From Beverwykella pulmonaria (lineage: Eukaryota; Ascomycota; Dothideomycetes; Pleosporales; Melanommataceae): a stretch of DNA of 64,000 bases. Positions 55,440-64,000 of this stretch are shown here, piece after piece (the stretch's first letter is position 1; every line of letters begins with the position of its first letter). Made by a program: the position numbers and the translations under genes. A model generated the notes under the pieces. The model was not told the origin of the DNA. It worked only from the letters and a program-made list of their open reading frames with translations, and made no database searches. The DNA lies in assembly GCA_001599595.1 (NCBI GenBank), contig BCHH01000002.1, positions 4,874,055 to 4,938,054 on the forward strand. The letters run 5' to 3'.

Positions 55440-58400
55440 GATTACCACATTTCTTTTTGATTCCACTTCAGTCGGCCGCACGGGATGCAATATGCGAAGA
55501 CGAGAGGACGCCAAAATATGCTTCGCACGGGTGCAGTTCGCATAAGTCTGTGTTCAAATAGAAGTCTAACAATCAAGAACAGAGGGAGTCAACTCGGCAG
55601 TCACCACTTGCCCATACATGGAATGAGTCATCAAAGGAATCAGAGAAGTATCAAATATATTCTCATATCGTTGGCATGAACGTAATTCTAGAAAGAAAAA
55701 GAAGCTTGCACAGTGAAGGGAAATAAATCGCAACCTTCGAACACCACTACGCTCAAACCCTATCTATAAGATCCAGACCCTGAAAACCTGCGTACTATAA
55801 CTCTACGACGTGAAGTAAGCCAACGCCTTCTCAAGTTGCTCATGCAGCAAGTGTACATGCTCAGGCATAGGCAAGTCGAGATGATCACCATCCACACTCA
55901 AGGTCAAAATCTCTCCCACGTACTTATCCCAGCCATTCGGCCCCAGATCAGCCTCCGTCTTATCCGGCACCAAGCACGCAAACGGTCCCAGTTTTGGATC
56001 TTCCATGAAGCCCGGATAAGCCTTGGTAGGGATGCCCGCCTCTTTAAGTAGCTTCAAGGACGTAGGGTCATCCCTGACACGATTGACAAGACCCTTCTCG
56101 GCCCAGATGACGGCCGATCGAGCGGGTCGTTCCAAGGCGGTCATGGGCGGTGGGTGGTACAATCTCATCGCGACAAGGTAGGCGTGCAAGTGATCCTGTG
56201 TGAGGTCCGTTGCGGTCCAGAAGCCATCTGCGCCTTTCGCAGCGGCGCTGAAGACGGTGACGCCGACGTCCGTTTCGCGATTGACTTCGTCCACGCTTAG
56301 CGATGTGGACCCGGCGGGTCGGGGACAACACAGGTCGATGATTAGGAGACCGTCGACTTTGCGGCCGCGGCGTGCTAGCTGCTGAGCGACGCAGTAGGCG
56401 ACGACGCTTCCGGCTGAAAAGCCGCCGATTAGGAACGGCCCCGTTGGATTGGCCCTGATCAGTGCATCCACGATGAGTTTGGCTATTCCTTCAATGCCAA
56501 CGTCTGTGGTAAGTCTGGATGGGCAGAGACGGAAAGGCGAGTCGATGCCGTAGATGGGCGTGTTAGAGCTCAAGGCTGGCAGGTGGATGTAGGTCGCAAT
56601 GGACCCTGTACCGTCGGCCATGAGGTAGAATGGAGTTTTCCCCTTCCCTGGACGGCCCCTCAGCAGTGTCAATCTAACAGAAGGTTCGGGTACGCCGTCA
56701 TAGTTCGGTTTTGACTCCTGTATGCTAATAATCTCCTCTTCCCCTTTCGGCGTCAATATGTTCGCAACGCTCGAGGAGACAGATTCCGGCGCTGACACGA
56801 CCACTCCATCCGCGCTTTCCGAACTCGAGCCCCCAGGATCGAAGGCTAGTGGCACAGACTGGGCCGGGGCCGGAGCCGACTCTTCAGAGTTCTGTTTTCC
56901 TCCGAATTCGCGACGGAGGTCGCCAATTGTGGGATAATCGAAAACAAACGAGGCCGAGAGCTCGACGCCCGTTTCAGCATTGACAGCAGAGGAAATCTCG
57001 ATGCCCATGATAGAATCTACACCGAGATCCGCTATCAAGGTATTATCATCGAACTCGGAGGGGTTGCTACCCGTAGCTTTGAAGATGCTGGCGAGAATCA
57101 GATCGAACAGCCCCTGGTCCTCCTCGTCCTCCTCCTGCTGGGCTTCTGTCGCCTGCTGCTCTACCGGCGTCGAACTAGTTGCAGGAGCGGAATCATTGAT
57201 TTGTTTCATAGGCGCTTTGTGGACACGTCGTTCTTTAGTGGAAGAGCCATGGCCTCCTCCCCCGAGAATGTGTCGCCAAGTCGCTCTGGGAAGCTCCATG
57301 TATCGCAGGTCGATACACTGCATGACCAGCTTCGACGAAGCAGCATCGAAGATATATGCGTCGCAGAATGCCGTATCGTTCTCCCATCTTGAGATGAGGG
57401 TGTATGTCAGGTACCGCTTTCCAGGCTCAAAATCAATCGTCTGCTCGACGCTCCTGAAGCCCATGACGATGAAAGTCTTCTCTGGTGATCGATTCGGGTT
57501 CCCGTTCACCATGAAACCAGCAAGGTGTGCAAGAGCCTCGCTCCAGTAGGGAGAGAATGCGAAGCGACTACCCGCGGGATCGTGTTGGAGCACCACCTCT
57601 GCAGCAGCCTCTTCGAAATCCTCTGCAACATATGCCTCCTGAATGCCCTTGAATGGAAGGCTGAATTCGACATTCCTAGCAAACAATGCATAGAGGACAT
57701 CAGGATGCAATCTGTGGCCTGAGCCCTCCTTCGAAGCTCTGATCCGTCCCTCCATCTTGTCTTTGATGAAGTACGACACTCGGACCCAGTCGGCCTGCGT
57801 CTTCTCGACGTCGATGATTCCAACTCGGATCGAGCCCAGCTCGTGTGTTGAGCTTGATGAAGAAGCCCTGAAAGAAACCAGGACGGAGTTTGCAGAACGG
57901 CTGTCCAGAACGGCTGTCGTGAAAAGCTCGCCATTGACGCCAACGAGATCCCTGGTCAGAGGGGCGAGGAGCTCCGGATCATGCAGCGTCAGGTTTCTTG
58001 TGTTCACGCCCTTCCTGCCACTGTAGTCAATGGCGCACTTGGCGGTGGTCAAAGCTGCGTCGCAGAAAACACTTCCGGACGCAAGTCCAATCTGCTGCAT
58101 TCTGTGGCCATCAATGAGCGCTAGGAATTGTGGATCAGAAATGAGGGCTCTTAGGGTGACCTGGATCTTTGGTGAGGAGGATTTCGATACCAAGTACTGT
58201 GCGGAGGTGCCGATGTAAGGTTGGGGTGCTTCAATTTGACTCTTCTCAGCAGGCTTCTTTTCCTTCGGTAAAGGTGACCCAGTAGTCCTTCATGTCCCAG
58301 GCATAAGAAGGGAGCGTTTACAGGTTGAGATTGCTCTCATAGGTTTTGTGCAAAGTCCCGCTGATGACGGTAGCATTCGGTCCATTGATGCATGCGACAT

Positions 58401-59267
58401 CACAGGACGAAGGGCTCAGCTTTTTGAGGTGACCCTGCACTTTTCTTGACGATTTCGAGACAGCAAGCATAGCACAGGACCCGGGCTCGCATAACTCCAG
58501 AAGCATGAGAGCTCGATTGCCGACGAGGTACAAAGTGTCTGCCAGTGAAAGAACTCCGGCGGCGTGTAGAGCAGCATACTCGCCAAGGCTATGGCCCATG
58601 ACCACAGCAGGCTCAATGCCAATTGACCGCCAGAAGGTGGTGAGTGCAATCTCCAAGGTGATGACCGCAAGTTGAGTCTATGCGGTGTCCTTGGTGGACA
58701 GGTCCACTCCGTCATCGGTGATTATGTCCAAGAACGACGGAAATTTGTTATCGTCACAGATCGCCACGCAAAGATTGACCGTCTCACGGAAAATGGAGGT
58801 TGTACGGTACAGCTCGGCGCCCATACCTGCGTAGTGGGAGCCCTGTCCAGTGAAGATAAACACAATGGGTGGATTGAGCGCCGGTGAGGATTGTACCTAT
58901 TCCTGTTCTTGGACTTGTAGCTTTTGTAATAGGTCTGGGACTGATGCCGCCGCACAAGCCACTCGTAGGGGGTGATGAACTCTTCTTGCCGTGGTTGTAT
59001 AGCCAATGTCTTCGATTCTGGAGGCTGGATTTGCCTGCAACCACTGAATAAGATTTCTCCTATTCGCAGGAAGAGAGGCGCTTGTTTTGGCAGAGACAAC
59101 AACGACGTGGTTCGATCGAGGGTAGAGTTGGCATCAAGTAAGCCAAGTAAGCTTCCTCTCGGAAGCTTACTTACTTGGTAAAACGCGTAGTTTGAAGCTT
59201 GATTGACTTACTTAATAGGCAAAATCAAGAAGCTTGCTTGATAGGCTTGCAAGCGCTTGCACGTGAT

Positions 59268-59573
59268 CTAATTACATGAAAAATTCAATCCATGCCTCCA
59301 AATCCAGCTCTGTACGGACCTTTTGGCTGGCAATGGAGGCTTATAGAGGCCAGGGACGCGCTTCCAGTCAAGCCCTTGAAAATCGTCGGGGTCCTCCGGC
59401 CAAAAAGCATCTGTGGAGATGGTGAGGGTTGTGTTTACAGAGCCTGCGTCTGTAGCAGCGTTGGTGCCCGCGTCGTCGCAGGCTTCAATGGTCGCGTCGG
59501 CTGCGCCGTCACGTAACTCAGCATCCTGAGATGCAACTTTCTGGGAGAAAACAGTGGAGAGGCTGCTGTTCAT
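59268..59573 (-). pseudogene. N-terminal remnant of a hAT transposase
   Basis: A 101-codon frame containing GLDWKRVPGLYKPPLPAKRS and SWIWRHGLNF. This resembles the N-terminal block that precedes the BED finger in fungal hAT transposases (W-x-R-x-P...KRS-x-S-W-x-W-x-x-G). Finger, catalytic core and dimerisation domain are missing, so it cannot act. Confidence 0.6.
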
Positions 59574-59721
59574 GCTGGCCGATTGTGGGCGTCTTTTTGA
59601 CGATAATTGACCATTTCTAATAGCGTTTTGACGCGTTGGGCGCTTGCAGACTTATTTCTCATGTTCGCTGACTAATTGGCTGGCGCGGCCTTTCTAGCCA
59701 ATAGGAGGGCTAGAATTTATC

Positions 59722-60151
59722 TGTTTTGTTCTATACTAGGTTAGGCCGCCAAGCTTCTCAGCAGAAGTTCCTGAGTCNATCCCAGGATGCCTCAGAGCCT
59801 CAACCATCAACTATCAGCAACCTCATCAAGCAATCAATTCGGCCCCAGATTGTACAATTCTGCGATCCCGCCCACCATCCCATAGTTCTCTGTTTTTTCC
59901 CCCGTTGTAGATAGTTATCGCGCTTTGCGCTCGGCCGAACAGCTGGCTCACGATTGACGCTCACGGCAGCTTAAGAACCTGGTCAAGATAGCTGAATCCC
60001 CCTTGATGAGGTTTGACGCTCACGGCAGCTTAAGAACCTCATCAAGATAGCAGTCACGTGAACCCACTTCGAGCTACGCCCCCAAATATAGCCTTGTTTT
60101 TCTCCCAAAAAACCAACCACCACACCTTGCTCGGGCCGATGAGATTGTATA
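59722..60151. repeat. Dispersed repeat C, copy 2 (inside the hAT element)
   Basis: 430 bp, homologous to 27504-28037 along its whole length, but with two rather than three of the 60-bp internal units. One base is uncalled (59778). It is either a passenger captured by the hAT element or a later nested insertion. Confidence 0.65.
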
Positions 60152-61834
60152 TAAACACCAAAAGATTATTGTGAGAATTCTCACGATACCAAAATCTTTG
60201 TACCACGTTTTTAAATGATTAAGGGCATATCTGCAACTCTAAAAATTCTTATGAGCGTACTAAAGTATCAAGCTTTTATCAAGCTATCAAGTAAGCTTTC
60301 AATTGAAAGCTTGCTTGCTTGATAAAGTCAAAATCCAGAGCTTGATTGACTTACTTGCTTACGTTATCAAGTAAACAAGTAAGTACTTGATAACGGCTTA
60401 CTTGTTGACAACTCTGATCGAGGGTCTCTGGCTCGGCTGGCTGGGACAGCGAAGTAGTCTTCCAGAAGCATGCATGCATTGCCACCTGCGGCGTCGAAGT
60501 TGTTGAGAAGGATGCGTCTTGGCTTGCTAGTCTCTATGTGCTTTTCGAACGCCTTGGGCTCTGAAGGAAGCTCGATATTCAGTTCCGACAGTGGTGGGAG
60601 CTTGGGATTGAGAGCGTGGGGCATTCCGGCTTGGGGTGGAATGAGTCTTTCTGGAACAGTATGATACATTTTAGCAGTTCCGCCATGCCGGCAGCGGCCC
60701 CCCCATGACCAACGTTTGCCTTGACCCCTCCGACGGGCAAAGGCCCATTGCCACGTTGCCTGTGCTTGAAGGTGTTTGCGACTGCACCCATCTCTGCAGG
60801 GTCGCCGGTCTGGGTACAAGTCCCGTGCATCTCTACATACGAGATGTCGTCAGGAGAGACGTTGGCGTTGCGCATGACCTTTCGAAAGAGCCGTTCCTGT
60901 GCACCAGCATCTGAAGTGGTTATAGATGTCGCGTTGCCGGAATGATTCCTTCCTGAGCTGGCTACTACAGCCAGGATGTTGTCGTTGTGGGCAATCGCAT
61001 CTTCAAGGCGTTTGAGCACCACGGCACCAACAAATCGGCACGGCAGTATCCATCCGCATCGTCGCGCCATGGCTTGCAGTTGCCGGTATCAGACAATATG
61101 CCCGAGTCACTGAGGCAAATGAACGAATGAGGCCAACTCAAGATATTCGCAGCACCTGCGACGGCCATGTCGATGTCTCTGGATAACAAGCTCAAGCAAG
61201 CTAGATGGATACCAGCCGTGGTTCCTGCGCATGCGGCATCAAGGGCGTAAGTTGGTCCCTCCCACTTGAACTGCCAGGCAAGCCTACCAGCACCAAACGC
61301 ACGCTGGATTCCCTGGAGCGTGTACGAATCGTATCCCAGGGTGGGGTGGGTTTGTTTATGCCAGTCATCGGTAGCTTGCGCAAAGAAGGCCGCGATACGG
61401 TTGGGATCAGTCGTTCGGGACCGGCCATCTGAGTAGCCGGCATTTTCAAGTGCTTCGTAGCTGCTCGTCAAAAACTGTCGGTGGTTTGGGTCCATGAGCA
61501 GCGCTTCTTGGGGCGAGATGTGGAAGAATCGGGAGTCAAATTGCCCTGGATTTTCCATGAAACACCCATATCTTGTCGTCATCTTACACCTCTTGTCTCC
61601 ACCCTCGTGTGCCTCACAGTAGAATTCATCAATATCGAATCGGTCCTTGGGAATTTCGGTGCATAGATCCCGCTTGGACATGATGACATGGCAAGCAGCT
61701 AGCTCAGCTGTTAACGCTGTTTCTGGAGGACAGATCTTAACGCCTGCAAAGTGCAAGTCAAAATCAGATAGTTGTAAGAGGGACTGGAGGGCGTTTACCA
61801 TGTTCCAAGGGAAGTCAGGCTAGACATACAACAA

Positions 61835-62179
61835 AGCTAGAGTACCACTAGAGCCAGCAGATATTATAGATGCTTGGTTCCAGGCTCACAAAGAGTGCCG
61901 GAAGTATCAGCACCGCCCTATCAATTTCCAGGAGATGCATGAGGAGATTTATCAGGATGTAGTTGCCACTGGAGCTGGAGCCCTGCCGCCACCTAGATAT
62001 AGGAGCCAGGCTTCAAAAATCAACACTAATAGTATAGGAGGAAGTGTGGCAGCAAGCGTTGAGCCAGCAACGCTAGAAAATTAGATACAATAGAGGGAGA
62101 AGGAAGTAGATCTAGCAGGGTCTCGTCAACGGCAAAAACCTGATAAGATAGGCACTGTATTAGGTGTAGAGCTTAGCGC
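61835..62179 (+). pseudogene. Unidentified relic frame, probably mobile-element derived
   Basis: The frame reads VPLEPADIIDAWFQAHKECR, NFQEMHEEIYQDVVATGAGA and PPPRYRSQASKINTNSIGGS, then TAG twice, then a charged tail up to an LTR-like end at 62180. The family was not recognised; a gag-like or transposase tail is possible. It abuts the point where the PKS loses its 5' part, so this insertion or rearrangement may have removed the SAT domain. Confidence 0.35.
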
Positions 62180-62747
62180 TGTCACGAGAGGCTATCGGTA
62201 GCAGAGGATAAAGGTTCAATTAAATATCGGATACTACGGATACAATCTCAGGTGCGATGAATTATCATACAAGACGTTGCGTAAGGAGCTCGACCAGAGG
62301 TCCTTCGCGTTCAAATAAATACTGAGCATGGTTCGTGCATCAGGGGTCTGGTTCGTGCGCGGGCCGAGCCCGGTTGGGGCTCGGTTGAGCATTTCAGGTT
62401 AGGTCGGGTAGTCGCCGAGCTCGTTGTTCGGAGTGTACTGTGAGTAACAGTACTGTGCCGACAGTCGTCACCGTCGGTGTACTGTGAGTCAGAGTGCGTG
62501 CTGTGCGCAATGGGTATTAGTCGGTATTGTGCGCAGTGTCAGGTGTGTGAAGTACTGTGCTGCAGAGTACAGTACTTGTCGGGACCGTCGTTCAGGACCG
62601 TCGTTCGGGACCATCGTTCAGGACCGTCGTTCGGGACCATCGTTCAGGACCGTCGTTCAGGACCGTTCGGGACCGTCGTTCGGGGTCGTTTGGGACCGTC
62701 GTTCGGGGTCGTTGTTCGGAATTGGTGTCGCGGTGGTTACCGTGACA
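62180..62747. repeat. LTR-like element, family D, second copy
   Basis: 568 bp beginning TGTCACGAGAG and ending GGTTACCGTGACA, the same ends as the solo LTR at 44916-45198. The flanking 5 bases (AGCGC, GCATC) do not match, so the element was rearranged or is one LTR of a deleted retrotransposon. The interior differs and holds a 13-bp minisatellite. Confidence 0.6.
62581..62720. repeat. Minisatellite, 13-bp unit, about ten copies
   Basis: GGACCGTCGTTCR is repeated head to tail with single-base variants (GGACCATCGTTCA) and two shortened units (GGACCGTTCG). It lies inside the LTR-like element. Confidence 0.9.
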
Positions 62748-62778
62748 GCATCCCAGGAACATGCATCGGATGCGACCA

Positions 62779-63895
62779 TGGCGCACGCTCAGCTCAACCA
62801 CGTCGGACGACGTAGGCCGCAGATACGTAATTCAGACAATGCTAATCTCTGCAAGCAGATACTAGCCTTAATTGCAATTATATACCAACCTATCACAATT
62901 AAAGAGCTAACATCTCTTACTACAATGCTTAAGAACATGGCTGACGATCTTAAATTATTACAAGATATTATTAGCCTTTGCGGCTCATTCCTTACAGTTC
63001 AACAAAGTATTATCTATTTTGTGTATTAGTCTGGTTTAATAATATATTTCCGTCTAGAAAGGAAGAAGTCCACTATAAAATCTTCTTAAGGTCACTCTAA
63101 GTCATATCTAAGACTTTGCAACAAGACATCTACAGCCTAGGTAGCTTGGGCTGCCCTATCAAGCAGGTGAAACAGCTAGATCTAGACCCGTTAGCAGCAT
63201 TACGCTACTCGTGTATCTATTGGGTTGATCACCTACATAACTAGAATTCCAACTCTTTTGCAAATCACGGGATTGGCTCTCAGGACAAAGGCGCTGTTAA
63301 GAATTTTATAGGAAAGAAGTACCTTTACTAGCTTAAGGCTCTCAGTCTTTGCAAGAGCATGTCAAATAGAGTTGTTTCTATGGCAAAGCTTGAAGATTTA
63401 ACCCAGGTAATCCTTGGATTAGCGCTGCTATGTATAATACATGCTAACATTACTTAGGGAAGAGCAGACGCATCTGCATTAATTGAACTAGTTCAAGATG
63501 CACGCCAATTTATTATGTATCACAAGTGGGCCATAGAGAACAGTCCTCTTCAGGCATATGCTTCCGCGCTCCTATTCAGCCCTACTGGCAGTCTAATACG
63601 ACGTCTTTTCAAGACAGAAGAGCTAGGCTGGATCACAATAAAGCCGGCTATGCAAGAGAAATGGAGCGCGTGTCTACTCGGTCGCCTTCTCGCCCGACTC
63701 GACACGGCTGGCGTCAGGGTCCAACGACAACACAGTCTATCAAGGCCTAGGCATGAGTTTGGATGGTACGTGGATAACCTACGATTCGAAGAAAGTTTTA
63801 TGGCTACCATCAGAATATCGGCCATCACATTTCATAATATATAAGAATATGATTGGCATTGGTACTACCCATGGGAGGGTATGGATATGTAATGT
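62779..63895 (+). pseudogene. NACHT/WD40 (NLR) protein relic
   Basis: Frames in order: LCKQILALIAIIYQPITIKE, LKLLQDIISLCGSFLTV, then NIFPSRKEEVHYKIFLRSL, DPLAALRYSCIYWVDHL, VVSMAKLEDLTQ, FIMYHKWAIENSPLQAYASA, FKTEELGWITIKPAMQEKWS, and a last WD-like blade (LWLPSEYRPSHF, IGIGTTHGRVWICNV). This is the winged-helix and superstructure region after the NACHT ATPase of HET-E-like fungal NLRs, with nearly all WD repeats deleted. In-frame TAG (for example after YFVY, HLHN, YLY and NIT) and one TAA break it, three where Trp is expected. The ATPase itself is outside or lost. Confidence 0.75.
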
Positions 63896-64000
63896 TGAGG
63901 GTAACAAGCGTTAGGACCTGGCTCTTAACACCTACTTGACAGAGCACTGGCTCTTTATACCTACACGACAATCTAAGGATACCCCCTGCCTTAAACAACT

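Larger units (their letters stand above)
59123..60416. mobile_element. hAT element inserted in the PKS between KS and MAT
   Basis: Ends TAGAGTTGGCATCAAG (59123) and, reverse-complemented from 60416, CAGAGTTGTCAACAAG form imperfect hAT-like inverted repeats. The flanking 8-bp duplication is ATCGAGGG (59115-59122 and 60417-60424). PKS coding sequence abuts both duplications, so the insertion point is exact. At about 1.3 kb, with only an N-terminal transposase remnant, it is non-autonomous. Subterminal AAGCTTACTTACTTG-type repeats flank both ends, and dispersed repeat C lies inside. Confidence 0.9.
55803..61801 (-). pseudogene. Non-reducing polyketide synthase, broken (KS-MAT-PT-ACP-TE)
   Basis: Domains in order on the minus strand. 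KS (61740-60426): EIPKDRFDIDEFY, active Cys at 61229-61231 in DAACAGTT, EMHGTCTQTGD (normally HGTGTQ), NVGH. Linker and MAT (59113-58318): FTGQGSHYAGMG, GHSLGEYAALHAAG. PT: LIDGHRMQQIGLASGSVF. ACP: LGVDSIMGIEI. TE: GGFSAGS and DGDHLDLP. Lesions: SAT and the KS start are missing. There are one-base shifts at about 61030 and 60640, a hAT insertion at 59123-60416, TAG at 58897-58899 and 58678-58680, loss of the second half of MAT, TAA at 58318-58320, and a shift near 58250. PT-ACP-TE stay open for 796 codons. The family builds aromatic polyketides; the product is unknown. Confidence 0.93.

Noticed and set aside
59114..60425. 10-bp target duplication GATCGAGGGT for the PKS insertion
   Set aside because: Ten bases match, but placing one base on each side into the element gives TAGAGTTG/CAGAGTTG ends and an 8-bp duplication, which fits hAT and the transposase remnant.
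4300..63895. Genuine recoding of TAG as an amino acid
   Set aside because: Intact genes in the window use ordinary stops, the TAG-bearing frames also carry shifts, deletions and insertions, and CpA mutation explains the pattern.

Overview
The window is nuclear DNA of a filamentous ascomycete (Pezizomycotina). Evidence: short GT-AG introns of about 46-91 bp, Zn2Cys6 regulators, a fungal nitrate transporter, a fungal non-reducing polyketide synthase (NR-PKS), several fungal P450s, NACHT/WD40 relics and Ty3, hAT, Tc1 and LINE relics. The species cannot be named from sequence. A 235-base N gap (46337-46571) and three isolated N calls show it is an assembly.

Layout. 1-20 kb: secreted sugar dehydrogenase, an aminoglycoside-phosphotransferase-like relic, a DUF3716 relic, a Zn2Cys6 regulator, an MFS relic, an ankyrin/C2H2 protein and an intact nitrate transporter. 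19-30 kb: a truncated ZNFX1-like gene cut by a LINE fragment, a long apparently intact NO VEIN-like ATPase with a DUF3883 end, a frameshifted CCDC97 homologue and a short-chain dehydrogenase. 30-62 kb: a decaying secondary-metabolite-like locus with four P450s (three open, one broken), two MFS transporters, a rhodopsin-like membrane protein, a second Zn2Cys6 regulator (frameshifted) and an NR-PKS reduced to KS, part of MAT, PT, ACP and TE. 62-64 kb: LTR-like sequence next to a NACHT/WD40 relic.

How it was broken. Two hAT elements can be delimited to the base by 8-bp target duplications, one inside a P450 (43651-46852) and one inside the PKS between KS and MAT (59123-60416). Three families of solo-LTR-like repeats were delimited by TG...CA ends, most with exact target duplications. 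Broken reading frames gain almost only TAG and TAA stops, mostly where Trp or Gln is expected. This is the pattern expected from CpA-to-TpA mutation, i.e. repeat-induced point mutation (RIP), and it also appears in genes that look single-copy here (PKS, P450, MFS).

Joint function. The intact P450s, SDR, MFS pumps and regulator beside the PKS look like tailoring, export and control genes of a polyketide pathway. The core enzyme cannot be made as one chain from this allele, so the pathway is probably dead here. The nitrate transporter, ankyrin protein, NO VEIN-like gene and sugar dehydrogenase appear functional.
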